64,000 bases of DNA, taken from NCBI RefSeq assembly GCF_015594605.1, contig NZ_JADNQT010000001.1:248001-312000 (forward strand), read 5' to 3'. Made by a program: the position numbers and the translations under genes. The notes beneath the pieces were generated by a model. The model was not told the origin of the DNA. It did no database searches and saw nothing but the letters and a program-made list of their open reading frames with translations. Numbering within the stretch: the stretch's first letter is position 1; each line of letters opens with the position of its first letter. Positions 48,164-57,641 of the stretch are shown here, in pieces. This stretch comes from Streptococcus sp. HF-1907 (lineage in GTDB: Bacteria > Bacillota > Bacilli > Lactobacillales > Streptococcaceae).

Positions 48164-48460
48164 GGCTGACCTTATCCGCAAATCGAGGAAGGTAATCGAG
48201 GGGTCGGTCGGTGTCTCCGAGAATCGAGGTATGACAACCAAGGGACGATTGACTTCTCCGAAATCCGAGGGAGACAACCGAGGCATTGGGCTCTCCGCAG
48301 TCCGAGGAAGGTAACTGAGGTATCGATTGGACTCTCCGAAATCCGAGGAGATAAATTGAGGGGTTGATTAGCTTCTCCGAAATTCGAGGGAGGCAATCGA
48401 GGGGTTGATTGCACTCTCTGATAATCTAGAAATAACAACCAAGCCATCGGTTGACCTTAT
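48164..48460. repeat. Tandem repeat array, seven 41-bp units (array 1)
   Basis: Degenerate units start with CTCCG-like cores at 48174, 48215, 48256, 48293, 48334, 48375 and 48416; the steps are 41, 41, 37, 41, 41, 41. Each unit reads roughly GATTG.ACT, CTCCGAAAT, CCGAGG, then a second CGAGG about 15 bases on. It is bordered by similar ends (GGTCGGCTGACCTTAT and CATCGGTTGACCTTAT). It lies between the HAD-gene terminator and the promoter of the TrmR-like gene. The period is not a multiple of 3, and the short frames across it are not genes. The rest of 47977-48518 holds only the trmR promoter and a terminator. Confidence 0.88.
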
Positions 48461-48468
48461 ACTAAAAA

Positions 48469-48501
48469 TGAAAGACCGACCCCATCAAGGTCAGCCTTTC
48501 A
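48469..48501 (-). terminator. Terminator of the coiA-pepF-HAD operon
   Basis: TGAAAGGCTGACC pairs with GGTCGGTCTTTCA (two G-U pairs) around TTGATG, then TTTTT on the minus strand. Confidence 0.82.
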
Positions 48502-48518
48502 GAAAAAATTCTATCTAC

Positions 48519-49145
48519 TTACAAAGTCCCGTCTGACAGCAAATCAACCAAGTCAGACAGGTCATCAATCTTGCGGTTGATAGCTGAGTCTGGCTGATGG
48601 AGATTGAGGGACTGGATACCTGCATTTTCAGCCACTTCCACGTCCAGTCTGCGGTCCCCAATATAGTAGGTCTGCAACTTGTCCAGCCCGTACTTGGTCA
48701 CCAGATAGTCCACGCCTTCAGGATGTGGTTTTCTAGCAAACCCATTAGCGCTAGTGATAACCTCGGTGAAAAAATGGTCAATCCCCAGACGCGCAAGCAC
48801 CGCCCCAGTCGTCGCCCCCTTATGGGTGTAGATAAAATGTTGGACCCCCTTTTCCTTGGTCAATTGCAGAGCTTCTTTGGCATAGGGCATGAGGTTAATC
48901 ATGTCGTCACGCGCTTCCTGCTCCCGATTGAAAAAGCGCAGCAATTCTTCAAAAGGCAAATCGTGCTCCGCGGCCAAACGACGAAGAAGAGACCCCACCG
49001 ACTCCTTGATGATAAAGTCGAAAACAAAGTCCTCATCCAGCGGCAAATCGTAAGTCTTGTAAAGTAGAACCAACACCTGACGAATGGCCTCGTAAGACTC
49101 CACCAAGGTGCCATCAAAATCCCAGATAAATGTTGTTTGTATCAT
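48519..49145 (-). CDS. HAD-family phosphatase (phosphoglycolate phosphatase-like)
   Basis: A 208-residue HAD subfamily IA hydrolase. Motif I is WDFDGTLVES, motif II is IYTHKGATTG, motif III the Lys in FARKPHPEGV and motif IV IGDRRLDVEVAENAG; a helical cap sits between I and II. The substrate is unknown. It starts 9 bases after pepF, so it is the third gene of the competence-inducible coiA operon. Confidence 0.85.
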   Translation of the reverse strand: MIQTTFIWDFDGTLVESYEAIRQVLVLLYKTYDLPLDEDFVFDFIIKESVGSLLRRLAAEHDLPFEELLRFFNREQEARDDMINLMPYAKEALQLTKEKGVQHFIYTHKGATTGAVLARLGIDHFFTEVITSANGFARKPHPEGVDYLVTKYGLDKLQTYYIGDRRLDVEVAENAGIQSLNLHQPDSAINRKIDDLSDLVDLLSDGTL

Positions 49146-49154
49146 AAGCTTTCC

Positions 49155-50957
49155 CTACAAATGAACCCCTCTAGCAACCAAGTCTTCCAGCTCCGTCAAG
49201 CGTTCTTCAAAGACCTTGAAGGCAGCATCGAGGTAGTCGCTGCTAGTCATGTCAACCCCAGCCTTGGCGATAACATTGAGCGGATAATCAGAATTCCCCG
49301 CCTTGAGATAGTTGAGGTAAGCTTCCTTGTCTTCTGGGCTGCCGTGGACAATGCGCTCCGCTAAATAGCTGGCCGCAGCAAAGCCTGTGGCGTACTGGAA
49401 GACGTAGTAATTGTAGTAGAAATGCGGAATGCGTGCCCATTCGTATTTAATGAAATGGTTATCCTCTTTAGCAAGTCCATAGTACTTCTCATTGAGGTCT
49501 GCGTAGAGATTGTTGAGATACTCGCTGGTCAAAACGACACCGTCTTGGTCAGCCTTGTGGATAGCGTGCTCAAACTCAGCAAACTGTGTTTGACGGAAAA
49601 TGGTGCCCTTGAAGCCATCCAAGTAGTGATTGAGAATAGCAAAGCGGTCCTTGTCGTCCTCAACTTCCTTCAAAAGCGTTTCGGTCAAGATATTTTCATT
49701 AGTCGTTGAGGCAATTTCCGCTAGAAAAATCGAATAATCACCATAAACATAAGGTTGATTTTCACGGGTAAAGGTTGAATGCAGGCTGTGCCCTGTTTCG
49801 TGAACCAAGGTGAAGAGATTGTCTAAGGTATCCTGCCAGTTGAGAAGCATGAAGGCGTTGGTGTCGTAAGAACCACCAGAATAAGCACCTGAACGTTTGC
49901 CCTTATTGACCTGAACATCAATCCAACGTTCGGTGAAAGCACGGTGCACGCGGTCTGAATAATCTTTCCCAAAGACAGACAAGACCTTTTCAGCTTTTTC
50001 AAGCGCTTGGTCGTAAGTGAAACTCATATCCGTCTCTGACAGAGGCGTGTAAACATCGTACATCTTCAAGTCATCAAGCCCCAGCACCTCTTGACGAAGT
50101 TTCATGTAGCGTTGTAAGAGTGGCAAATGTTTATTGACTGCATCAACCAAAGTTTCATAAACGGATTCTGGAATGAAGTTAGCAGACAAAGCTGATTCAC
50201 GCGCAGAGCTAAATTTATGAACACGGGCATCGAAATTATGCCCTTTGACATTGGTTTGAAGGGTTTTAGCGTAGGTGTGTTGGTACTGCTCATAGACGCT
50301 GTACATGGCTTCGTAGGCAGATTTGCGGACGTCACGATTTTTTGATTCCATGAGTGAGATGAAGTTGCCGTGGGTCAAGACCACCTCTTCACCCACTTCG
50401 TTTTTAACCACTGGAAAGACGATGTCTGCATTATCTAAGATTTCAAAAGTCTCTGCGGCTGCGCCGAAAATTTCGCTAGCGCCAGCTAGGAGTTCTTCTT
50501 CTGCCTGCGACAGCACATACGCCTTATGAGCAAAAATCTTCTCGAAGAAATGAGCGTATTTTGAAAGTTCGGGTGCCTCTGCGACAAAAGCCTTGTAGGT
50601 GTCGTCTGAAAGAGCCATGAATTCTGGCTCGTAGAAAGAGAAAGTCTCGCTGAACTTGGCGTAAAGGGCAGTTGCCTTAGCTTGGAACTCTTGGTATTTG
50701 GCTACCGTCGTGTCTTGGTCGTTCTTCATTGACGCGTAGACATAGGTCTTCTCCAAACGGCGGGACAGCTCTAACTCTGCCTCGGTGATTTCTAAGAGCG
50801 ACTGGCTTGAGTCCAAAAGGTGACCCGCAAAAGCCTTGGCTCTTTCCAATTCAGCAGACAGTTCCACCATTTCAGCCTCCCAAAGCTCATCGGTCGCAAA
50901 GACCGTTGTTAAATCCCATTGGTATTTTTCATCGATATGTGCACGATTATCTGACAT
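49155..50957 (-). CDS. pepF: Oligoendopeptidase F (M3 metallopeptidase)
   Basis: A 600-residue cytoplasmic zinc peptidase that cuts short peptides. The zinc motif is [11 protein letters not shown] (HExxH) with the third ligand Glu in [11 protein letters not shown]. No signal peptide. AAGGAGTTAAGA precedes the ATG, 10 bases after coiA. The coiA-pepF (pepB) pair is conserved in streptococci; whether peptide breakdown helps competence is not known. Confidence 0.93.
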   Translation of the reverse strand: MSDNRAHIDEKYQWDLTTVFATDELWEAEMVELSAELERAKAFAGHLLDSSQSLLEITEAELELSRRLEKTYVYASMKNDQDTTVAKYQEFQAKATALYAKFSETFSFYEPEFMALSDDTYKAFVAEAPELSKYAHFFEKIFAHKAYVLSQAEEELLAGASEIFGAAAETFEILDNADIVFPVVKNEVGEEVVLTHGNFISLMESKNRDVRKSAYEAMYSVYEQYQHTYAKTLQTNVKGHNFDARVHKFSSARESALSANFIPESVYETLVDAVNKHLPLLQRYMKLRQEVLGLDDLKMYDVYTPLSETDMSFTYDQALEKAEKVLSVFGKDYSDRVHRAFTERWIDVQVNKGKRSGAYSGGSYDTNAFMLLNWQDTLDNLFTLVHETGHSLHSTFTRENQPYVYGDYSIFLAEIASTTNENILTETLLKEVEDDKDRFAILNHYLDGFKGTIFRQTQFAEFEHAIHKADQDGVVLTSEYLNNLYADLNEKYYGLAKEDNHFIKYEWARIPHFYYNYYVFQYATGFAAASYLAERIVHGSPEDKEAYLNYLKAGNSDYPLNVIAKAGVDMTSSDYLDAAFKVFEERLTELEDLVARGVHL

Positions 50958-50967
50958 TCTTAACTCC

Positions 50968-51915
50968 TTAAGTTTTTTCTTCTATTCTATCATAAAAGGC
51001 AGGCGGATAGAGGATTTGCCGACTTTTATCCTTTTGTTTTTGGTAGTAGGAAAAATAAGCTGCGCCAAAAGCAGATAGGTCTTGCTGAATTTGGCAAAAG
51101 CCGTCCTTGCTCGCAGGCGGTCTAACCTGCGGGTAAAAATCATCAACTGCCTGCGCCAGCAAATTGTCCCCTGACAAATAAGCCTCCTCCTGTCGCGCTA
51201 GCCAGTAAGCATTGCCATAAGCCAACTGCTTCTGAATGTAGGTCACAATCCCTTTATCGGAGGCCACTTGATAGGATTTTAAAGATTGGGCTTGATAAGG
51301 CTTGCGCAGAAAAGCATATATATCCCCATCAAACGAACAAGTCTCCTCCAAATAATGAACCTGCCCCCGCAAATCCTCATAAATCAGATATTTGATCCGC
51401 AAGAGCCCATGCTCCGCATCCAATTCCCACAAATGAAAACCCATGTTTCTGGAAAAGTAAAGAAACTGCTTGTGAAGACTGGTTAAACGCCCAGCTAACC
51501 AGAGTTTCTTCCCCAATAACCAACGCACTTGATAGCCTGCTTGGTGGTAGGTATGCGTCCGTTCTCTCAGACGCTCTTCTGACAGGCGACTGCACTGGAC
51601 TTCCAAGGCTAGTTTGCTATTGACCATAAGGTCTGCAATCTGATTGAGGTCGGGTAAGACTTGTTCAACCACAACTTGCTCTGTACTAGCTAGGCTGGTA
51701 AATAGACCTGCTTTCAAATTCAAATGCTCTGCTGACTCGTTTTCATTGTAAAAATCGCAACTTTCCAAGTTAACGTGTGCAAAGTGGGGGCGCATGATTT
51801 TTCCTGCTTTTAACCTGACCGCTGTCTGACAGCCAGGGCAGAAATAAACTCCTCTGCTGGGCAATTTTTCCAAAAGATTATACAGTTTTCCATCTTGGTC
51901 TAAGGCTGATAACAT
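50968..51915 (-). CDS. coiA: Competence protein CoiA
   Basis: A 315-residue late competence protein needed for transformation. An N-terminal zinc-ribbon-like segment ([25 protein letters not shown]) leads into a nuclease-like domain with [21 protein letters not shown]. The frame is open 15 codons further upstream, but that stretch contains the ComX promoter. AGGAGG lies before the ATG at 51913-51915 ([12 protein letters not shown]), which gives the length of the pneumococcal protein (about 317). It leads the coiA-pepF-HAD operon. Confidence 0.93.
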   Translation of the reverse strand: MLSALDQDGKLYNLLEKLPSRGVYFCPGCQTAVRLKAGKIMRPHFAHVNLESCDFYNENESAEHLNLKAGLFTSLASTEQVVVEQVLPDLNQIADLMVNSKLALEVQCSRLSEERLRERTHTYHQAGYQVRWLLGKKLWLAGRLTSLHKQFLYFSRNMGFHLWELDAEHGLLRIKYLIYEDLRGQVHYLEETCSFDGDIYAFLRKPYQAQSLKSYQVASDKGIVTYIQKQLAYGNAYWLARQEEAYLSGDNLLAQAVDDFYPQVRPPASKDGFCQIQQDLSAFGAAYFSYYQKQKDKSRQILYPPAFYDRIEEKT

Positions 51916-51934
51916 AGGCTTCCTCCTACTATCA

Positions 51935-51945
51935 TATTCGTAAAA
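51935..51945 (-). promoter_or_regulatory. ComX (SigX) cin-box of coiA
   Basis: TTTTACGAATA on the minus strand, with TACGAATA at 51935-51942, matches the competence sigma-factor box exactly. It lies 20 bases before the coiA start, so the transcript is short-leadered and the upstream codons of the long frame are not translated. Confidence 0.9.
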
Positions 51946-51980
51946 CTTAGCTTTTTTCATCCGCTTTCTGAAAAAAGGTG

Positions 51981-52012
51981 TATAATATAGACATAAAATG
52001 TAAGCGTTTAGA
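51981..52012 (+). promoter_or_regulatory. Promoter and cre-like site of the P-type ATPase gene
   Basis: TATAAT at 51981-51986 is preceded by GTG but lacks a good -35. The 15-mer at 51998-52012 (ATGTAAGCGTTTAGA) matches the CcpA consensus at all but one defined position and lies just after the expected start of transcription, where CcpA would act as a road block. Confidence 0.65.
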
Positions 52013-52029
52013 ATCGAGGTAAGTCTTTT

Positions 52030-54792
52030 ATGGCTACAAATCTACAAAAATTTGACCTCGAAACCTACGAACCCGACGACGTTTATGCTGCCGCCAATTC
52101 GCAAGTTTCTGGGTTGACCAAGGAACAAGTTAAGGAGCGCCAAAATCAATACGGCGTCAATATCCTGCGGGAAACCAAAAAAGAGCCTGTCGCTCTGGTT
52201 TTCATCCGTAATTTCACCAGCCTAATGGCGATTCTGCTCTGGGTTGGGGGGGCTGTTGCCATGCTGTCCCAGAGTTTGGCTCTGGGGATTGCCATTTGGT
52301 TCGTCAATATCGTCAATGGCGTCTTCTCCTTCATCCAAGAATATCGAGCCAGCCAAGCCACTGAAGCCTTGAAGAAGATGTTGCCTTCCTATGCCCGTGT
52401 CATTCGTGATGGTCAGGAAGAAAAAGTGCTAGCGCAGGACTTAGTACCAGGGGATGTAGTCCTCATCGAAGAAGGGGATAAGATTTCTGCTGACGGTCGC
52501 ATCGTTTTTGCGACTGACTTCCAAGTCAACCAATCCGCCCTCACCGGCGAATCCAATCCCGTCTACAAAAATAATCAAGCAGACACCGACACCAATAAAA
52601 CCAGCCTAGAATACGACAACATGGTCTTTGCTGGAACCAGCGTTTCCAGTGGTAGCGCTAAAATCGTTGTTTCAGCTATCGGTATGACCACCCAGTTTGG
52701 ACAAATTGCTAGTTTGACACAGTCTATGGCTGATGAAAAGAGTCCTCTTCAAAAAGAACTTGACCACTTGACCAAGCAAATTTCAGCCATTGCTATCACG
52801 GTGGGGATTTTTTTCTTCCTAGCTGCGACCTTCATCGTTAAAGAATCCGTAGCGCAAGCCTTTATTTTCGCCCTCGGTATGATTGTGGCCTTCATCCCTG
52901 AAGGACTGCTTCCTACAGTTACCCTTTCTTTGGCAATGGCGGTGCAACGCATGGCAAAAGAAAATGCTCTAGTGAAAAAACTTTCATCCGTTGAAACCCT
53001 CGGTGCCACTTCTGTCATCTGCTCTGATAAAACCGGAACCCTTACTCAAAACGCTATGACCGTCAACCACCTCTGGCAAGTCTCTGACAGCTATAATGTG
53101 TCAGGGCTCGGTTACAGTAACGAAGGCGATATCCGCAAATCAGATGGCAAAAAGGTCTCCCTGGCTGACAATGAATCCCTTGAACACCTAGTCCGCTTCG
53201 CTCACCTCTGCAGCAACGCACAAGTCCTCCCACCAGATGGTGATCACCCAAATTACACCGTCCTTGGTGACCCGACCGAAGCCTGCCTCAATGTTTTGGC
53301 TGAAAAAGCTGGACTCTCTCTGGACAAGAACCATGCCTGGGCACCGCGTCTCAAGGAGTTACCATTTGACTCTGTCCGCAAACGCATGACCACTGTGCAT
53401 TCATTGGAAACGCCAGTCGATAAGAGCAACTATATCTCCATCACCAAAGGCGCTCCTAAAGAAATTGCTGAGCTCTGCCGATTTTACAAAGACCAAAATG
53501 GCATCCATGGCATGAACGACCAGGTCTTCAATCAAATCTTGGCTGCCAATGACCAGTTTGCTCAAGATGGCTTGCGCGTGCTAGCTATTGCCTACCGTAC
53601 TGTCCAAGAAGAATCTGACCAATGGACACAAGAAGTTCTCGAAAATCAAATGATTTTCCTTGGTCTCGTTGCCATGAGTGACCCTCCTCGTCAAGGTGTT
53701 CGCGAAGCCGTTGAAAAATGCCACCAAGCTAGCATTCGTATCATCATGGTGACTGGGGACTACGGTCTAACCGCCCTCAGCATTGCCAAGAAAATCGGTA
53801 TCGTCCGTGGTGATGATGCCCGTGTTATCAGCGGTTTGGAACTCGAAAGTCTTTCAGATACTCAACTTAAAGAAGCCCTCAAAGGCGAAGTCGTCTTTGC
53901 CCGCGTGGCTCCTGAACAAAAATACCGTGTCGTGACTGCCCTCCAAGAACTTGGCGAAGTTGTTGCCGTGACTGGTGACGGGGTCAATGATGCACCTGCC
54001 CTCAAGAAAGCCGACATCGGTGTGGCAATGGGTATCACTGGTACCGATGTTGCCAAGGAATCTGCTGATATGATTTTGACAGACGATAATTTCACGTCAA
54101 TCGTACATGCCATTGAAGAAGGCCGAGCTGTTTATCAAAACATCAAGAAATTCTTGACCTACATTTTTAATTCTAATACACCTGAAGCAGTGCCTTCAGC
54201 CTTCTTCCTCTTCTCTAAAGGTTGGGTGCCACTACCACTAACCGTCATGCAAATTCTTGCTGTTGATCTGGGGACTGATATGATTCCCGCCCTTGGTTTA
54301 GGGGTTGAACCACCTGCACCAGGTGTCATGAATCACCCACCACGCAAGCTCACCGACCGCCTACTAAACAAGGGATTATTGATGAAAGCCTTTCTTTGGT
54401 ATGGTATCATTGAATCCATTTTGGCCATGGGTGCCTTCTTCCTCACTTACTGGATAAATCAAGGTAATCTTAGTCACCTAATTGCTAGTGGTAGCCTTTA
54501 TCGCGAAGCGACCACGATGACACTAGGCGCCATCGTCTTCTGCCAAATCGGTATGGTCATGAATAGCCGTGCTGGCGACCATTCTATCCGCCAATTCAAG
54601 ATTTTCGGCAACCGTCTCATCAATATCGGTCTCATCACCGAGTTGATTATCTTCTTAGCCCTCGTCTATCTCCCTATCTTCCACGGACTCTTCAATACCG
54701 CAGCCCTTGGCTTGTGGCACTGGATTTACCTCATCCTCTGTCCATTTGTCATGATTGGTTTAGATGAACTCCGGAAAAAATTGATGAAATAA
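52030..54792 (+). CDS. P2-type cation-transporting ATPase
   Basis: A 920-residue membrane pump. The phosphorylation motif CSDKTGTLT is near residue 335; TGES (actuator), the PEGLLPTVT sequence in M4, TKGAPKE and MVTGDYGLTA/TGDGVNDAPALKKADIGVAMG complete the P-type pattern. Ten membrane helices are likely. PEGLLPTVT resembles Na,K-ATPase-like and some bacterial Ca2+ pumps, so export of Ca2+ (as with CaxP in pneumococcus) or Na+ is possible; I cannot decide. GAGGT precedes the ATG. Divergent from coiA. Confidence 0.88.
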   Translation: MATNLQKFDLETYEPDDVYAAANSQVSGLTKEQVKERQNQYGVNILRETKKEPVALVFIRNFTSLMAILLWVGGAVAMLSQSLALGIAIWFVNIVNGVFSFIQEYRASQATEALKKMLPSYARVIRDGQEEKVLAQDLVPGDVVLIEEGDKISADGRIVFATDFQVNQSALTGESNPVYKNNQADTDTNKTSLEYDNMVFAGTSVSSGSAKIVVSAIGMTTQFGQIASLTQSMADEKSPLQKELDHLTKQISAIAITVGIFFFLAATFIVKESVAQAFIFALGMIVAFIPEGLLPTVTLSLAMAVQRMAKENALVKKLSSVETLGATSVICSDKTGTLTQNAMTVNHLWQVSDSYNVSGLGYSNEGDIRKSDGKKVSLADNESLEHLVRFAHLCSNAQVLPPDGDHPNYTVLGDPTEACLNVLAEKAGLSLDKNHAWAPRLKELPFDSVRKRMTTVHSLETPVDKSNYISITKGAPKEIAELCRFYKDQNGIHGMNDQVFNQILAANDQFAQDGLRVLAIAYRTVQEESDQWTQEVLENQMIFLGLVAMSDPPRQGVREAVEKCHQASIRIIMVTGDYGLTALSIAKKIGIVRGDDARVISGLELESLSDTQLKEALKGEVVFARVAPEQKYRVVTALQELGEVVAVTGDGVNDAPALKKADIGVAMGITGTDVAKESADMILTDDNFTSIVHAIEEGRAVYQNIKKFLTYIFNSNTPEAVPSAFFLFSKGWVPLPLTVMQILAVDLGTDMIPALGLGVEPPAPGVMNHPPRKLTDRLLNKGLLMKAFLWYGIIESILAMGAFFLTYWINQGNLSHLIASGSLYREATTMTLGAIVFCQIGMVMNSRAGDHSIRQFKIFGNRLINIGLITELIIFLALVYLPIFHGLFNTAALGLWHWIYLILCPFVMIGLDELRKKLMK

Positions 54793-54832
54793 AAAGAGCA
54801 GTCTGGAATCTTACTTTCCAGACTGTTTTTAA
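54793..54832. terminator. Bidirectional terminator between the ATPase and rsuA-like genes
   Basis: CAGTCTGGAA (54799-54808) pairs with TTCCAGACTG (54816-54825); five T residues follow on each strand. Confidence 0.9.
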
Positions 54833-55548
54833 TCTAAATACTGCTTCAAAATGTTTTTTTCATCTGCTGTCAGTTCTCGATAAGCGCCTATTGGTAGATT
54901 GGCGTCCAAAACAAAATCACCAAAACTTTCTCGTCTTAGATAGGTCACCTTGACGCCGTAGGCTAAAAACATTTTCTTGACCTGATGAAACTTACCTTCG
55001 CTGATGGTGATATGGGCGTAGCTCTGTGTATCACTCGATGAGATGACCTCAAGCTTAGCTGGCTTGCAGACAGTGCCATCTAAGAAAGCTATGCCATTAC
55101 CAAAAAAAGCTGGCGCGTCGCTATCAAGTGCGCCATTGACCTCCACATAATAAGTCTTGTCCACATGGTGCTTGGGGTGGAGCATGCGAAATCCCAACGG
55201 TCCGTTATTAGTAATCAGCAAGAGCCCTTCCGTATCGCGGTCCAGACGACCGATAGGATAGAGTCCGTCAACACGGTCTTTTCCCCTTATCAAATCGATG
55301 ACGGTCTGGTGCTGGCTATCTGAAACTGCCGACACCACACCTGCTGGCTTGTGAAGCATAAAATACACGTCGGTCGAATGAGCAAGCAGCTTCCCAGAAA
55401 CTCGAATGTCTTGCAGGCTAGGGTCAACATTGAGATTGTCCCTGAGAGCTAATTCACCATCCACCCGCACCTGCTGGGAACGAATCAATTTCTTAACCTG
55501 ATTGCGGGAACCAAAACCCGCTTGTCCTAATAATTTATCTAAACGCAT
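54829..55548 (-). CDS. 16S rRNA pseudouridine synthase (RsuA family)
   Basis: A 239-residue RNA-modifying enzyme. An S4 RNA-binding domain (residues 1-60, MRLDKLLGQAGFGSRNQVKKL) leads into the catalytic domain with the active Asp in IGRLDRDTEGLLLIT and the KTYYVEV block. The first residues fit the usual start of the family. An extended -10 (TGTTAAACT) ends 6 bases before the ATG and there is no Shine-Dalgarno sequence, so the mRNA is probably leaderless. Confidence 0.88.
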   Translation of the reverse strand: MRLDKLLGQAGFGSRNQVKKLIRSQQVRVDGELALRDNLNVDPSLQDIRVSGKLLAHSTDVYFMLHKPAGVVSAVSDSQHQTVIDLIRGKDRVDGLYPIGRLDRDTEGLLLITNNGPLGFRMLHPKHHVDKTYYVEVNGALDSDAPAFFGNGIAFLDGTVCKPAKLEVISSSDTQSYAHITISEGKFHQVKKMFLAYGVKVTYLRRESFGDFVLDANLPIGAYRELTADEKNILKQYLD

Positions 55549-55563
55549 AAGACTAGTTTAACA
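55549..55563 (-). promoter_or_regulatory. Promoter of the rsuA-like gene, probable leaderless start
   Basis: TAAACT at 55555-55560 with TGT before it, then exactly 6 bases (AGTCTT) and the ATG. Confidence 0.62.
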
Positions 55564-55643
55564 CAAGAAATCAAAAACTTGCATTTGATTTTCAGTGCCA
55601 TATAATACTAGTTAGTAACATTTAAACATCAAAAGGAGACATC

Positions 55644-56636
55644 ATGGGACTTTTAGTAGACGGTAACTGGGTTGACCAGTGGTATGACACCAAATCAACG
55701 GGCGGCAACTTCGTTCGCACCACCGCACAATTTCGTAACTGGGTGACGGCAGATAGTTCCGCTGGTCCGACTGGAAAAGCTGGCTTCAAGGCAGAATCTG
55801 GTCGCTATCACCTCTATATTTCGCTGGCTTGTCCTTGGGCTTGTCGTACCCTCATCATGCGTAAGCTCAAAGGTCTTGAAGACCATATCTCAATTTCCAT
55901 CGTCAACCCTTACATGCTCGAAAACGGATGGACATTTTAAGAGACGGACGGTGTCGTGGCTGATGACATCAATCACAGTCGCTTCCTCTACGAGGTTTAC
56001 AAGGCAGCGCAAGCTGATTACACTGGTCGGGTCACCGTGCCAGTGCTCTGGGACAAGAAAACTCACACCATCGTCAACAACGAGTCGGCTGAAATCATGC
56101 GCATGCTCAACACTTCCTTCAACGACCTGACTGGCAACACCGACGACTACTATCCCTAGGAGCTTCAGGCTGAGATTGACGCTATGAACGACTTTGTCTA
56201 CCCTAACATCAACAATGGTGTTTACAAGGCAGGTTTTGCTACTTCGCAAGACGTTTATGAAAAAGAGGTCAAAGCCCTCTTTGCTGCGCTGGATAAACTT
56301 GAAGCTGATTTGAATCAAGCAGATTATCTAGTTGGCAATCGTTTCACTGAAGCTGATATTCGCCTCTTCACTACACTCGTGCGCTTCGATGCCGTTTACC
56401 ATGGTCATTTCAAATGCAATCTCAAACGCTTGGTCGATTATCCAAACTTCTGGAACTACACCAAACGCATCTACAATATGCCAGGAATTGCTGACACGGT
56501 GAACTTCGACCATATCAAGACCCACTACTATGGTAGCCATAAAACCATTAACCCAACGGGCGTTATTCCTTTGGGACCTGTATTGGAGTGGACTTCATTA
56601 GACTTTTTGCCCAGCCCCTTTTTGATATTTTCTTAA
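55644..56636 (+). pseudogene. Glutathione S-transferase / glutathionyl-hydroquinone reductase-like gene with two in-frame stops
   Basis: A single frame of 331 codons carries a complete Xi-class GST-like protein (YqjG/ECM4 type), including the catalytic Cys in SLACPWACRTL. It is broken by TAA at 55938-55940 and TAG at 56157-56159, with no frameshift. Flanking residues (GWTF*ETDGVV and DYYP*ELQAEID) suggest GAA to TAA and AAG to TAG changes. AAAGGAG and a TATAAT promoter upstream are intact. As written it yields a 98-residue fragment. The substrate is unknown. Confidence 0.88.
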
Positions 56637-56720
56637 GGTGAAAATATTAGAGTAGAAGCTCACTTCGTTCGCTATTTCTCTGGATTGAACTCATCATGTC
56701 ATTTTTGATTTCTACGGCAT

Positions 56721-56752
56721 TTAAAAACAGGTCTGATTGCTCAAACCTGCAT
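56721..56752 (-). terminator. nagB terminator
   Basis: CAGGTTTGA pairs with TCAGACCTG around GCAA, then TTTTTAAAT on the minus strand. Confidence 0.85.
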
Positions 56753-56766
56753 TCTTATGAAATGAC

Positions 56767-57468
56767 TTACAATTTTGCAGCAGCTGCTTCATCAACAATG
56801 ACCACGACATCATCGTGGGTTTGGAGAATGGAGGCTGGCATGTTTTCGGTTACTGGTCCTTTGACCATGCCGTAGATGGCATCTGCTTTTTCTGCGCCGT
56901 ATGCCATGAGGACGATGGTCTTGGCTGACATAATAGAAGCAATTCCCATGGAAATAGCTTGTTTAGGAACATCGTCGATGGTATCAAAAAAGCGACTATT
57001 GGCTTCAATGGTGCTTGGAGTTAAATCTACCAAATGAGTTTTTTGGGTGAAAGGCGTTCCTGGTTCGTTGAAACCGATATGACCGTTGCGACCAATTCCT
57101 AGAACCTGAAAATCAATGGGATGTTCAGCAATCAAGGCATCATAACGAGCCACTTCGGCATCCAAATCACTTGCCAAACCATTTGGGAGATAATTGGCTT
57201 TGAAGGCTTTCGACTTAAACAAATGCTCATTCATAAAATAAGCGTAGCTTTGGTCATTCTCAGCTGGCAAACCGACATACTCATCAAGATTGATGGTGGT
57301 CACTTGTGAAAAATCGAGGTCACTTGCGATTATATCATTGTAAAAAGTGATGGGGCTGCTGCCCGTTGCCAAACCTAGCGTCTTAGCACCAGCTGTTAAT
57401 TTGTCTTTGAGCAAATCGAAGGCAATTTTGCCGCCTTCTTCTTGATTTTTAACGGTGATAATGTTCAT
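56767..57468 (-). CDS. nagB: Glucosamine-6-phosphate deaminase
   Basis: A 233-residue enzyme that turns glucosamine-6-phosphate into fructose-6-phosphate and ammonia, letting amino sugars feed glycolysis. Marks are [24 protein letters not shown] (catalytic Asp) and [15 protein letters not shown] with the ring-opening His. It is the short Firmicutes form. AAAGGAG precedes the ATG. A NagR-type operator sits inside its promoter; queA lies divergently, as I recall in other streptococci. Confidence 0.96.
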   Translation of the reverse strand: MNIITVKNQEEGGKIAFDLLKDKLTAGAKTLGLATGSSPITFYNDIIASDLDFSQVTTINLDEYVGLPAENDQSYAYFMNEHLFKSKAFKANYLPNGLASDLDAEVARYDALIAEHPIDFQVLGIGRNGHIGFNEPGTPFTQKTHLVDLTPSTIEANSRFFDTIDDVPKQAISMGIASIMSAKTIVLMAYGAEKADAIYGMVKGPVTENMPASILQTHDDVVVIVDEAAAAKL

Positions 57469-57504
57469 GAGGAGCTCCTTTCGGTCTATTTTTTTCTTAA
57501 TTTT

Positions 57505-57533
57505 ATTATATGGTATATACCAATTCCTGTCAA
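57505..57533 (-). promoter_or_regulatory. nagB promoter with a NagR-type palindromic operator
   Basis: TTGACA (57528-57533), 17 bases, TATAAT (57505-57510): full consensus. The spacer holds the perfect palindrome TGGTATATACCA (57511-57522), similar to the dre/NagR operator ATTGGTATA.ACCA. A GntR-type repressor bound there would exclude polymerase until glucosamine-6-phosphate or GlcNAc-6-phosphate is present. Confidence 0.82.
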
Positions 57534-57641
57534 GAGATTTCTGAAAAGGATTCCAAGTGGGAGATTCCGAAGATTATCTAGGGTATTTCCTTGCTATCGT
57601 GTTATAATAGATAGGCTAAAGTTTTTGAATAAGGAGAAGAT

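Noticed and set aside
48074-48447. Two overlapping open frames on the minus strand, and one on the plus strand, across array 1.
   Set aside because: They follow the 41-bp repeat, which is not a multiple of three, lack ribosome sites and match no protein family.
48164-48460. CRISPR array.
   Set aside because: There are no constant repeats separated by unique spacers, the whole 41-bp unit is repeated, and no cas gene is near.
55938-56159. In-frame stops as a sign of a reassigned codon or programmed read-through.
   Set aside because: Across the broken genes all three stop codons occur, essential genes have none, and no recoding RNA structure was evident. Simple decay is more likely.
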